A DNA stretch of 64,000 nucleotides, taken from the NCBI GenBank assembly GCA_018136815.1, contig CM030936.1, forward strand, positions 516,831-580,830, given 5' to 3'. A program made the translations under genes and the position numbers. Positions 9,401 to 17,537 of this stretch are shown in pieces. Positions within the stretch are counted from its first letter, which is position 1. Every line of letters starts with the position of its first letter. Below the pieces are notes generated by a model. It was given only the letters and a program-made list of their open reading frames with translations. It was not told the DNA's origin and ran no database searches. This DNA is from Isochrysis galbana (Eukaryota > Haptophyta > Isochrysidales > Isochrysidaceae).

Positions 9401-10617
9401 CGTCGCCCTCCGGTCTCTCCGTGGGCACCTACCCCTTTGATGTGGTCTACTGCGACGTGCTCGCACTGGCTCCCACTCACAACTTCGTGCCTGGAGTCTC
9501 GGGTTACGACAAGCTGGTCGTCTTCATCGACTCGCTCACTCGATGGATTGAGGCTGAGCCTTCGAATGGGGATCCTTCGTCGGAGGTGGCCTTGGACATG
9601 TTCATCCGCTTGATTGTGACGCGTTATGGAGTCCCTAGGCAGCTTCGGACCGACGCCGGTTCGAATCTTTGTTCGGTTCTTGTTTCGCGTATTCTGGAGC
9701 TCACCGGGACTGATTTGTCGAGTACAGAGCCGTACCGACATGAAGGTGTAGGCTTCGTCGAACGCGCTCAGCAAACGCTCATTCGTTTGATGCGCGCCTC
9801 GAACGAGGGTGGCGGTCATTGGGTCGACCATTTGCCGTTCCTACTCCTCTCGTTGAGGGCTTCTTCCGGTCGTGTCACCTCCCGGTCTCCAGCGTCTTTG
9901 ATCTTTGGGCGTGAGCTGCGTCTGCCCGCTCAACTCTCTGATCCGAAGACCGTTTCGCCAACTGCTCTCGAGGCGGCGTCCGCCGACGTTCGCCCGTACG
10001 CATCCAGGCTCAATGCGAGCCTCCGCCTCTCTTGGTCCAGCGCTCTCGAGGCTACCCTAGCCGCTCAGGCTGAGTCAGTCCGTGACGCTACCATCAAGTC
10101 TCAAAGACCAGCTCGTTTCGAACCTGGGGATCGCGTCTGCATGCGATTACCAGGCCATGCCAACAAGTTGCAATTCATCTACTCGGGTCCCTACCGCGTC
10201 GTAGAGGCTCTGTCCGACACTAGGTACCGACTCCGTGATCTGGAGAACCGGTTAGTCAAGGAGGAGGTGCATATCTCGAACCTCCGGCCGTATCATACTT
10301 TCGTTGATGAAGAGCCGCTGGCTGACGACGAGTACATCGTTGAAAAGTTGCTCGATCGTCGTAGCCATGGCGATTCTATCGAGTACCTCGTGAAGTGGCG
10401 TGGCTATTCTATTCGAGAAGCCACCTGGGAGCCTCGTTCCGAGTTGCTCCGTCGTTGTTCTGATTTGCTTGATGAGTATGATCGCTCCGTCGAAGAGACT
10501 TGTCCAGAAGATGTTGAGTCCCCGGAAGCAACTTCTTCGTCGGCCAGGGATACTCCTCTTCCTCTCGTTCTCGATGCGCCGTCTTCGCGCACTCGATCCA
10601 GGCTCCATCCTCGTTGA
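3349..10617 (+). CDS. Gag-Pol-like polyprotein with methyltransferase-like domain and chromodomain
   Basis: A 2,422-codon open frame. Domains in order (residues counted from 3349): a Ser/Pro-rich N-terminal region; a cytosine-methyltransferase-like fold at about 355-550 with motif I VLVVGEASG (358), motif IV AHPPCTYLS (PPC 414-416), VENP (E458), QPWQHG and a closing RSRTYVGIAGAMAAQW; aspartic protease DTGAGPS (D970); reverse transcriptase with YLDD (1499-1502); RNase H starting near KTDGAS (D1665); integrase with HHCC zinc site (H1969, H1974, C2004, C2007) and catalytic D2036, D2102, E2138; and a chromodomain DEYIVEKLLD to WEPRSE (about 2327-2385). Its first ~90 residues look less natural than those of the overlapping frame ending at 3668 (PAPLDSTSTKSKL and onward), so a gag-like start in that frame with a +1 shift near 3600-3650 is likely. 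No nucleocapsid zinc knuckle was seen. All catalytic residues listed are intact, so the element may be active. Confidence 0.93.
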   Translation: MLLATEWLRALRLRSTRQARNRSLRPRPQRRNPSGNLLCPLQLLLPWDVRVIPRLLRLHQWHPSPRLLSPRLAPISSWRMARICPLPSAPTGCNHNPTGDLSPKGHSRSRSADELSLSTVGSRAVEAETCASSSPLSPVRYISPSSCSFSRLEVAPVLVSDLVPDPEGSASGVNEDEGSKGAAAFRAHAVATPDSGDAGAVDYDLSSRPTRTPASPLSLGSPEDPCSRDRPPEPTPFRSSPPKLQGDDPLPLNSTAEAIHRIAVVGCSSAAKSTEAARAPTRELQMLAASRARASGSSVILPRHLAEAALALRRPHASTHSSPSAVLPTHFDELCAELAAIHDAVTFDAAEGIPPPRVLVVGEASGVVSSMFLLAGAHVATCDLRPSEIDYIPHFCGDALHIQNLGWDLVVAHPPCTYLSAVSCQWLDREPGRRQALESAARVFLAMASANAPFVAVENPRMHAEASALVGGLRPRQFVQPWQHGTGHQKATGLYLTASLPPLQPSKIVEGRLSAMADLSPSPHRGALRSRTYVGIAGAMAAQWMPVLRRYAREAKASRSLDFTVDWAISQAAASLRERPSLCSTGFELAEPRTALARFMEGGGEAASSSHLTPPSGTLVSDSVVVISDAGPVADASRLLHRKDSETNASQDGTVAKGDRFTPWEWPIRDRSTTPGPPNTVKKRRSKWQVFDRDVISGVHRWQDVTPSIAQEIAEQAAAAEPSEPSILSRLGSQGINALSPSASFTAGDEGVAELTNSFVAERPLETWDVGPDSGEDDTPEMPEHRSMQTLETKPSDAAEGEGTPRALCCDGAAARGLSAAGFSELSKLPKTDLQKSLEKEWSRQVDQPRHPTDRRGLGYDGVPNPSSSAKASPRSSIPFVPQTVAAAIERVPHVDESSPSRPASNPTTPSPGAGTSLPVESIADTPPPLYPRHCLYVRDLVVCRADGDRAAQGFVLPDVALTVNSTLADTGAGPSVITTALLDRLPEDACVERVSDSTVPNLHGPDGLLLITRGRASLVFSLSGRLFRHSFAVIEGNPMLLLGNDFLAAHSATISLDAASSEGSLRLRPASGDSDDSSRVLSECVVRVSTAPPPVADSGFVGAISMSPGQPLTVDFLERSTGTRETPAGSEGEAAADARQPLYTPLFESADEFAAKAPASTSSEYLLYTEQAVTIPAFHRATIWVRVPLALRDHSDCAMLVDRLPNREALDSSPLVMPTVVTPTDDHRIAVTIVHTGVDALTLPSLHPIASLQVRFKLHRGWTPTGSEGDGDPVTALSEEQRSLLDSATIDPDRLLSDDQREEVRQLLARRIKAFALHPGAPNHTHVLEVELPLNPGAVPHRHAPSRVGRAGELIIEEEVAKMEAAGIIRKSNSAWASRVVLVSKKDGSVRFCVDYRDTNAKLRVEDSPLPLIVEAIDRLASGQGPLSSLFLCTLDLASGFWGIPIKESHKHITAFTTHRGKYEFNFLPFGIQSGPSYMCRLMDIVLGALAWEICTPYLDDVGIWSTGVGPSEEARAQASFEQMLHRLDLVLERLEWAGLTCKMSKCVFFATSTEYLGHVVSREGLKMDPKKVAAVADIDPSSINSLEAVRSFLGLCSYYRRFIRQFAAKAAPLTALTRKGCDVAKESQSEECRRAIQELKTAITSEPVLTPPRDDRPFIVKTDGASKLGIAGILSQLGDDNRERVVGYYARSLTSAERHWTVTEIELLAALESIRNWRPYLWGRRFKLVVDHSALRWLHTMKDQVAGGPASRLTRWALKLAEYRFDVEHKPGAVHQDADGLSRLASLEPEHEDEPLAGPASLAVREPGSESLAEHERSHPVAAITRSVATARGLQALDRSRRRASDSGPAIQSSYLAPGTPTSEEMRAALAEDPFVEPLLGSGETVNHEPSGLGSPPQAAASGPIAEDDSCSSSVAPAPAQQSKMFRRFVVHDGLVYYRAVLDSTDPDSLVLYVPPLLRSRYLFAYHDRSGHLGVSRMSGLLRTRVYWPGMSSDVASYVRECHECTLAKPLPRALASPSGLSVGTYPFDVVYCDVLALAPTHNFVPGVSGYDKLVVFIDSLTRWIEAEPSNGDPSSEVALDMFIRLIVTRYGVPRQLRTDAGSNLCSVLVSRILELTGTDLSSTEPYRHEGVGFVERAQQTLIRLMRASNEGGGHWVDHLPFLLLSLRASSGRVTSRSPASLIFGRELRLPAQLSDPKTVSPTALEAASADVRPYASRLNASLRLSWSSALEATLAAQAESVRDATIKSQRPARFEPGDRVCMRLPGHANKLQFIYSGPYRVVEALSDTRYRLRDLENRLVKEEVHISNLRPYHTFVDEEPLADDEYIVEKLLDRRSHGDSIEYLVKWRGYSIREATWEPRSELLRRCSDLLDEYDRSVEETCPEDVESPEATSSSARDTPLPLVLDAPSSRTRSRLHPR

Positions 10618-11004
10618 TCCCATGTCTTGGGTAAGGGACCCGTCCCTCTAGGCTAGCCCCACGCCTCGGCTAGGGCTCCGAGTTCAAGTTTCCGTCCGAG
10701 CGAATCATGGAGGTGCTGAACGCGTGCTGCCTGCGCTCTACACCCGGCGCAACACCCGAGCAAAGCTCCTGTAAAAGGGAGAAGTGGGTGGGGCAGTGCG
10801 TACGAAAGAGGCCGCCGCGTTAAGCCGCCGATTTCGTGCTCGCTTTGGATCCAAAGGGTGTTCTTGTCTCCACGTTTCGCTCGCTATGTTCCGTTGCTTC
10901 TTGTTCCGATTCTGACCTCTGGTCAGCCCAAGTTCCAGGTTCCAGGTCTCTGTTTCCAGGTTCACCGCTCGACATCGGGAGACGTCTCGATCTTAGTCGG
11001 GGGG
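10618..11004 (+). other. 3' internal noncoding region of the retrotransposon
   Basis: 387 bp between the polyprotein stop and the right LTR. No coding frame was recognised. Repeated words GGTTCCAGGT and CCAAGTTCCAGGTTCC occur near 10930-10960. The last bases, TCTTAGTCGGGGG, occupy the position of the polypurine tract, but the purine run is short. Confidence 0.6.
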
Positions 11005-12240
11005 TGTCGCATTCATCCTAGATGATGCGATTTCCAGGCTCTTGTTTCCAGGTCCTTCGCCGTGCGGCCACACGGTGAAGCTCAGGTACATCTAGGTTGG
11101 TAGGGTTCGTCCCTAGCGATCTAGAATTCGAGTTCTCGTTTCGTTCCTTCTAGCCTGTTTGTCAGGTCTAGATTCCAGGTTTCCTCCTTTCGGGTAATCT
11201 TTACCTAAAGGAGCCAGGTCGCCTGTTGCTCGCTGCGCGCTTGTCTCAGGCTCTCAGGTTACCTTGTGAAGGCTTGTTTAGCTTCTTGCAAGGCTTGTTG
11301 TTTCTTGTTGGGTTCCGGTTCTTTCTTGGGACCTGCTGACTTTCGTTGTTGTCCAGGCCTGTTCTTCGTAGGTTCTGCTTGGCCTGGTTAGGGTTTCGTT
11401 GAATCCCCGCGTTCGGCGTTTGGCGTTCGTCTTGGCGTTCGGAAATTTCCTCTCACATTCCCTAGGTCCGCTACCCTTGGCTTGTAGGTCCTTGCTTCTT
11501 TCTTCTCGGTCAAGGTTTTGGCGAGCGAGTCGGTTGCTCTATCCGCTCGAGAGATTTGAGGTTTAATTTGCCAATGCAAGCCTTGGCCCCTTTGGTGTTT
11601 CTTCCCCTTGGTTACTACTCAGGGTTGTTCGTAAGAAGCGTCTAGAAGGTTCACGCTCAACGGCAAGATTTCCTCTGTCGTGAAGACATCTCGTCGCGAT
11701 CTGTATCCAAAGTGATCGCCGTGGTCGCGCGACAGGACGCTCCCCTTCGGACTCTCCGCTACGTGGGAAGTTACAACGGAGACACGCTCCGGCCGTCGCT
11801 GTGGAGTCTCTCTCTCTCTCGCTCTCTCTCTCCGTCTCTCGCGACGTGTTTGAGTTATCGGTGATTTGGGGTCGCGGTTGCTTGATAATTTGCTTTGTTT
11901 GGGTGAATGATTCCGGTGTGTTCGTGAGTCGGTGTAACCTGTTGTTCTCAGGCTCTTTGTCCGTCGTTGTTCGCTGCGTCGCTGCACTCTAGCAGCCTAG
12001 GCTCCCTCCCTGAGGGAAGAGTTCTTTGTAGGTCTAACAATCTCTCAAAACCCAACACACTAGGGCCGCTAGGAGCGCCTCGCCGCCCCACAGCCCTTCG
12101 TTCGCCGTTCGTTCCCCGACCCAGTCCAGAATTTCATTCACCCGACTCCCGGTGGGGAGGAGGGCCAAAGCGCCGCGCTAGCCGCCGGTGCTGCTCGCGA
12201 CGGAGTGGCTCAGAGCCCTCCGGCTCCGCTCGACTCGACA
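11005..12240 (+). repeat. Right LTR (1,236 bp)
   Basis: Direct repeat of the left LTR from TGTCGCATTC to ACTCGACA, lacking one 68-bp segment at about 11572. It is otherwise base-for-base the same by eye. It is followed immediately by the second TTACT duplication. Confidence 0.94.
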
Positions 12241-12245
12241 TTACT
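12241..12245 (+). repeat. Right target-site duplication TTACT
   Basis: Matches 2093-2097 on the other side of the LTR element. Confidence 0.93.
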
Positions 12246-12559
12246 CTGACATCATCAAGCCATACATGGGCCGCTGATGCAAGGCAACTCTCATGCTCGT
12301 CGGCGACTACTCCGACGAGTACGACAGGATCCCCAAGACCAAGTGCATTGGAGACGAGGCCGCCGTCGCGTACCTCTGCATGGAATACATCATGGCGGTC
12401 GCGTACGCTGAAACGGATCCCATGGTGCAAGTGCACCGAGCAGCTGGCAAGCTCTACATGGAGAACAAGAAGGCCGTCCTCGCACGCGTCACGGACCTCG
12501 CCACCCAAGATCAGCCAAGCGACATCGTCGCCTGCCAGCACGAGGAAGAGGGATGTTAG
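12246..12559 (+). pseudogene. Broken repeated ORF interrupted by the LTR element
   Basis: The frame reads SDIIKPYMGR, a TGA, then LMLVGDYSDEYDRIPKTKC and a conserved block MVQVHRAAGKLYMENKKAVL, ending VACQHEEEGC and TAG. The block recurs at 44584-44706 with conservative changes (WMENQK for YMENKK, I for V), which supports plus-strand coding. The in-frame TGA after GR and the upstream LTR insertion make this copy a remnant. On the left of the element the same frame continues as DEPY just before 2093-2097. The family is not recognised. It could be a host gene family or an ORF of a non-LTR element. Confidence 0.5.
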
Positions 12560-12822
12560 TGTTAGAAAAAGACGAAGAAGATGAAAACTCAGCCCGCGTA
12601 GCTGGGGGTTACCGCGTGTGTTGAGAGGGGGAGCGTGATTAGCTTTGTATTCATCATCTTCGTAAAATAATAATATTATTGTGGCTACCCAAAAAGAAAA
12701 CAGGCACATGTGGATAAAAAAACCTGGTCCTCTTTTGACGGAACGCGACTTTAACCAAGCGACCCCTCGCCGCGAGCCGCTCACTACCCGACAGCAGGCC
12801 TCGGACACACTGACCACAGCTA

Positions 12823-13085
12823 CCTGACACCTGACACCCACCCAAGGAGCAAACACACAACAGCCGGTAGCCCGATGGCACAGGAGGAAGGCGAGAAACA
12901 TCGACATCGAGAATCGGTACACACCGTCTGCCACTGGAGACCCACTGCACCCAGCCCCTAGGTAGAGCACGAGGGGACGAGCCGCAAGGCAGGTGGAGGG
13001 GGAGGGAAGGGAAGCGGGCGAGGCTACGTAGATACTGTGCAGGGTCGCGCGCGCGGCGAGATGATTACGAAGTTTTTTTTTAGGG
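12823..13085 (+). repeat. Dispersed repeat A, copy 1
   Basis: About 260 bp that match 48100-48375 in the same orientation. Shared words include CGGTACACACCGTCTGCCAC, CCAGCCCCTAGGTAGAGCAC and GGTCGCGCGCGCGGCGAGAT, ending in a T-run (GAAGTTTTTTTT). Shorter inverted copies lie at 43618-43715 and about 44850-44925. The terminal T-run and dispersed distribution suggest a retroposed sequence. Confidence 0.75.
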
Positions 13086-13130
13086 TTTCCCATTTACAGT
13101 TCAGCTACTTGGAACCAGCGGGCCCAGCGA

Positions 13131-13515
13131 CGTGCATGCCCCCCCCTCTCCCCCCCCCCTCTCCCCTTCCCCTTCCCCCCCCCCCCTTCCCCCCTTCCCC
13201 CCCCCCCCCTTCCCCCCCCCGCCGCTCTGGCAGGAGCTCTTCAAGCTTCCACCCCCGATCGGAAGTTTCCGGGTGACGGCGCCGCCCACCCCTCTCGCCG
13301 CGCGCGCCTGCCTCCCCCCCCCACCACTCTCATCTCCCTCAGCTCGTCTCATAAATATCTTCTTCCCTCTCTGGCGTCGTCTTCTCTCCCTTCGCTCCCT
13401 CCTCCTTCCCTCTCTCTCCTCTCCCTCCGCCTTTGCTGCTCTCTCTCTCTCCCTCGCCTTCTCATCCTCTCAGAGGTCAGGGGGGGGGTGTTTACTCCTT
13501 CTACGTTATAGCCCA

Positions 13516-13555
<40 letters not shown>

Positions 13556-13566
13556 CCCCCCCCCCC

Positions 13567-13628
<62 letters not shown>

Positions 13629-13990
13629 CGTCCACCTCCTCTCTCGGTGCAGCGCGACACTCTCCTCTCTTCTCTACATACCTCTCCCTCTCCAATGGGA
13701 ACGGGGCGGGGGGGCTCCTCCTCCTCGCGAAATCGTGTGGTGGAATTCCTCGACTCGTCAAACTTTGCCCCCACCGGAGCAGGTTAATCTAGCAGCAAAT
13801 CTGCGAATCCGAGATGGTGTTGCCAAACAGGTCTTCTTCCTCCTCGCTCTCCTTCTTCATCCTTCATCGGTCTTGTTCCCCCCTTTCTCTTACCGCTGGA
13901 GGCTCCTTTCTCTCAGCCCCTCTCACACCGGCCACTCTCCTCTCCACTCCTCCTCCTCTGCGTGCTCCCGCGCCCTCTCCCTCCACTCTC
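13131..13990 (+). repeat. Pyrimidine-rich low-complexity tract with (CT)n
   Basis: C-runs and CT dinucleotide arrays dominate. (CT)n occupies about 13518-13550 and 13570-13625. Long open frames here encode only Ser/Pro/Leu runs and are not credible genes. The tract lies upstream of the plastid protein gene and may include its promoter or leader. Confidence 0.85.
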
Positions 13991-14143
13991 AGCAAGTCTC
14001 CACCAGAGTTTGTGTGAGGCCAGAAATAAGGGAGAGAACAGAGGGATTCACGAGGGAGAAGAGCGATATTTGGTGAGGAGGAGGAGAGTACTCCTACGAA
14101 GAGAGGGAACAGAAGAGAGAAAACGGGGAGAGAGAATGGAGGG

Positions 14144-14309
<166 letters not shown>

Positions 14310-14339
14310 AGAACTCGAGCCGGCTGCGCCTCGGCAGCG

Positions 14340-15689
14340 ATGTCTCTCCTCCTCCTCCTCCTCCTCTCCCCTTCGCTTCCCTCACCCAGCCGCTCCGCGC
14401 CATTGCGCATGCAGGAGGGCCTTTCTGGGGAGCGTGTGTGGCCAAACCTCCGAGGAGAGAGAGTCACTTCGCGGCCACCCACGAAGAGGGAGAAGAGGGA
14501 GCAGGCAGGCGAGCTCGACAGGCGTGCCATTCTTGTAGGAGCTCTCGGTACGGCCGTCTGGTTGCCGCGCCTCCTGCCAGAGTTGCTACCCAAACCGGCG
14601 CCGCCGCCGCCAAGCGCTGCCACCGCCGACGAGGGAGATTGCGTCACTGCGCCAGCACTCGAGACGGAACTGCTCTCTCTCCTCTCTTCTTCTTCTTCTC
14701 CCATGTCCACGGTGCAGTTCTACGAGGCGGACTCGCTTGTGCGGCAGCTAGAAGAGCGGGGCGGGTCACAGCTGTACGCTTCTTCATCGCCTGGCCGCTG
14801 GGTCATCCCGTGGGTCGGCGGCTGGGAGAAGCTGTGGAGCTCGGAGCCTGACAGCTCGTTTGTCGGAGGGCCCGCTGCTGCGTCACTCTCGCTCAACAGC
14901 GACATCCGCACCCGGCTCTCACCCGGGTCAGCGCAGTGGATGCAGGTGCGCACCGCCTCGGCGCCAGTAGGCCGCGCTGAGCCAGAGCTCTGCCACCCGC
15001 CACCCCGCTGCCACCCGCCACCCTGCCTGCCCTCCCGCGCGCGCAGGTGAGCTGCCGCCAGTACGTCTACGGGCCTGGAGAAGACGGCATCCATGTGGAG
15101 TATCTGTACCGCTCACCCGGCACCTCCTCCGAGCTGCTCGTCGCGCGCTCCGGCGCCGTCTCCAACCGCGGGGGCAACTTCTTCCAGCTCGACTTCACTG
15201 CCCCCCTCGCCGCCTATGAGGCGGACTCGGTCAAGGGCGGCGACGGGACCTTTGATGCCCTCGCCACAGGGGTACCGCTTGAAGGACAAGCACCGCAGAG
15301 CTCGGGCAAGAGTACGGGCCTCGAATTGCAGGCGCGCGCCGTGTGGCCAGCCCCAGCCCCCGCCCATCGGTGTGGGACACGAACGCGCATCCAACGGCCC
15401 CCCTCGACGCTTCCCTCGCCCGCCTCAGACAACCTACCTGAGTGAGCGCATGTGGATCGTGCGCGACCCCGACGGGCGGGCGATGGCCTTTCAGCGCACC
15501 GACACGCGCTCGGTCATGGACCGCCGCGGCCTCGTCGCTGACGGACAGCTGAAGCCGCCGAGTGACGAGGGCATACGGTATGGCCGCCTGCTGTTTGGCG
15601 AGAACCTGAGCGACTATCAGGGGTGGGAAGCCAAGACAGCGGCGGAGCAGGGAGGAGCGCAGCTCATCAAGGAGAAGCTGTACAAGTGA
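14340..15689 (+). CDS. PAP/fibrillin-like plastid protein
   Basis: Three exons fit by phase: 14340-14945, 15047-15271 and 15429-15689, joined by GT-AG introns of 101 and 157 bp, giving 363 aa. The N-terminus is hydrophobic (MSLLLLLLLSPSL), as for an ER signal peptide of a secondary plastid, followed by a basic transit-like stretch and DRRAILVGALG (R61-R62), which resembles a thylakoid twin-arginine signal ending near AATADEG. The mature part has GRWVIPWVGGW, a beta-rich middle exon (VSCRQYVYG to LDFTAPLAAYE) and TTYLSERMWIVRDPDG, similar to the C-terminal strand of PAP/fibrillin lipocalin-like proteins (TYLD-x-LRI-x-RG). The expected role is lipid or carotenoid association in the plastid, possibly luminal. 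The start at 14340 is preferred over upstream frames through the GA array, which encode only Arg-Glu repeats. Confidence 0.6.
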
Positions 15690-15694
15690 GGTTG

Positions 15695-15716
15695 CGCTTA
15701 GCAGGGGCGCTAAGCG
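15695..15716 (+). other. Hairpin just after the fibrillin-like stop
   Basis: CGCTTAGC (15695-15702) and GCTAAGCG (15709-15716) form a perfect 8-bp stem with a 6-base loop, starting five bases after the stop codon. In a eukaryote this would lie in the 3' untranslated region. The function is unknown. Confidence 0.5.
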
Positions 15717-16720
15717 AGAGGGCGCGCACGCACAGGCGAGGTGACGTCGCTACAGCTACCGCACAAGGTTGCGGCCGTCGAAGGCACTGATTAGCTCGTC
15801 GCCGCGCTCAGCTAACCGGGTGCTCCGTAGCGAGCAGCTGTCAGCGTTCAAGGAGCGGCGCCATGGGCGCTGGCCCCACCTTCTCGCCTTCACATGTGAA
15901 ACGTGGCATGAGGTGCACGTCGCGCGCGCGTGAGGAACTACCATGGACGTGCGAACCAGGACCCGGACGCCCCCCCCTCCCCACACACACATGCTTCGCG
16001 CGCGCCTGATTTGCCCTCGCCCTCGCCCATGGTGTCCCTCGACACACATGTTGTGAGTGCGCTCATTGTCCTGATGCCGATCGATTCGCATGATGGCGCA
16101 GTGTTGGGGCACGCCTGTGCGCGCTCCTGCTACTGCAGTTAGAAGGTATCCATTACTCGCCCCTTTCCCTCGCTGTGCGACAACGTATTGCGACAGTGCT
16201 TGCCTACATTAGGGCGGTCAAACAGAGCTTTTTAACTACTAATATGGGGGGGGGGTTGACATTTTTGACCATTTTCCAAAGCCCACAAGAAAACTCCGTA
16301 GTGGGCCCACCTGCCGCCACGGAAATCTTCGCTAGAAAATGGTGCGATTTTGTCGCCCATCCGCGACCGACCCTCTACGGTTATAAGTTATAAGGACTGA
16401 CCGACCCACCCGCGCTCTTTCCATAACCCCGCCGCGTTTCCTCCTGGCTGTCTTGCCTGTCGCGTACGCGCCTGTCTACTTGGCCACACCACCGCCGCCA
16501 GACCCCCTCCTTGTTCTCGCCTTTAGTCCCGCGCGCTTCCCTCTCCCCCGCGCTAGCCCTCGTCCTGTGTTGTAGGTGTTCGCCGTCGAGGGGCTGGGGA
16601 GGGCTTTCCCCCAGCGCAGGTACGAACTGGACGGAACTTGATCACTCGACCCGTGGCCAGGCGGACACGCATGCGACAAAAACTAAAGATCAAAAGGCCA
16701 GCCCTGTCCCCACACTCCGA
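15717..16720. other. Intergenic, no gene recognised
   Basis: Scattered short frames on both strands without family resemblance. It contains the short repeat at 16211-16240 shared with 1961-1987 and a G-run at 16245-16256. No RNA gene was recognised. Confidence 0.6.
16211..16240 (+). repeat. Short dispersed repeat, inverted copy of 1961-1987
   Basis: AGGGCGGTCAAACAGAGC followed by TTTTTAACTACT. See 1961-1987 for the inverted partner. Confidence 0.45.
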
Positions 16721-16889
16721 ACCAGGCCTCGGGTAGCGCACCGAGGCCGGACCCCAGAAACCGAAGAAAAAGGAAAGAAGGGGGGCAGGGGAAGAGGTGA
16801 AGGGAGGGGAGATAAGGGCGATGTTAGTAGCGCGGAGGAGTCCCAAGTTTAGTAGGTGTGTAGCCCTGAATCTTCAGATGTTTTTTTTT
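16721..16889 (+). repeat. SINE-like dispersed repeat B, copy 1
   Basis: Shares order and wording with 32155-32335 (same strand) and 56315-56490 (opposite strand): a 5' module with TAGCGCACC and GACCCC, a middle AAAGGAAAGAAGGGG purine stretch, and a 3' module TAGGTGTGTAGCCC followed by TCTTCAGATG and a T-run. The terminal T-run would fit RNA polymerase III termination, but I could not identify convincing A and B boxes. Confidence 0.65.
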
Positions 16890-16892
16890 ACA

Positions 16893-17020
16893 ATGTGGGG
16901 GGGGAGGGGGGTACTCGGGACACCTGGCTTTGTCAGGCATGGCGGAAAGCTGTGGCTCCAATTCGCTAGTGGGGTTGGCGCAAGGGCGATATAACATACA
17001 TTAATTATTTATTATTTTAG
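16893..17020 (+). repeat. Dispersed repeat C, 3' module
   Basis: TACTCGGGACACCTGGC, TCAGGCATGGCGG and GCTAGTGGGGTTGGC, followed by ATATAAC and an AT-rich tail (TTAATTATTTATTATTTT). The reverse complement of 29872-30005 has the same words in the same order and the same AT-rich tail. A shorter piece lies at about 43945-43988 on the minus strand. This appears to be the 3' end of a retroposed family. Confidence 0.7.
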
Positions 17021-17537
17021 TCTTATTTATCAAGTTGTAGAGATATCTTCAACTCTTACGGTTACGGTTCTTGCACAAGTCTTGCAGCATTGAAAGCAAT
17101 TCTCAACAACACCGTGTAATGCACTAAGTACATACAATATATGTCTAGCGGATCGCATCACATGTGCACAAGGTGACACACGGCAAAGGGGGACTGTTCG
17201 TGATACAGCCATCCTCATACGTCACCACGGCACGAGATGCATCCAGAAGCACACTCACGGGGGCGCGGCCGTTCGGGGCCAAGCCCCCTTGGATCGTCAA
17301 ACGGTGCGCGCGCGACTCATCGATCTTTGCTTGTCGCGGATCGCTACGTCGCCAACGACGCGGTAAATGAGGAGTCTAAGAGTCCCGAGGTAGCACTCCG
17401 AACAACGATGTCGTTGCTCGGGTTGCGAGTGGGGATGATAGAGGCCGGCGTTCCAAGGTCAATAAATAGTGCGTGGGCCGACCGGCGCACGCGACGGCCG
17501 CCCTGGTCGATCCTACTCGTCCATGCGAGCTCACCTA
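17021..17537. other. Intergenic between repeat C and bioDA
   Basis: No gene, RNA or repeat recognised. It includes the presumed 3' untranslated region of the minus-strand biotin gene. Confidence 0.6.

Larger units (their letters stand above)
2098..12240 (+). mobile_element. Complete Ty3/gypsy chromodomain LTR retrotransposon
   Basis: A 10,143-bp element bounded by LTRs that begin TGTCGCATTC and end CTCGACTCGACA (TG...CA) and flanked by a 5-bp direct duplication TTACT. The internal region encodes one long polyprotein with aspartic protease, reverse transcriptase, RNase H, integrase and C-terminal chromodomain in the Ty3/gypsy order, which places it among chromoviruses. An extra phage-type methyltransferase-like domain sits upstream of the protease. 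The LTRs differ only by one 68-bp indel as far as I can see, so insertion is recent. No primer-binding site starting with TGG was recognised just inside the left LTR, and only a weak G-run (GTCGGGGG) precedes the right LTR where the polypurine tract should be. The element interrupts a repeated ORF that resumes at 12246. Confidence 0.95.

Noticed and set aside
12134-13093. 319-codon minus-strand frame
   Set aside because: It runs antisense through the end of the LTR, the repeated ORF block and repeat A, and the plus-strand block is the one conserved between copies.
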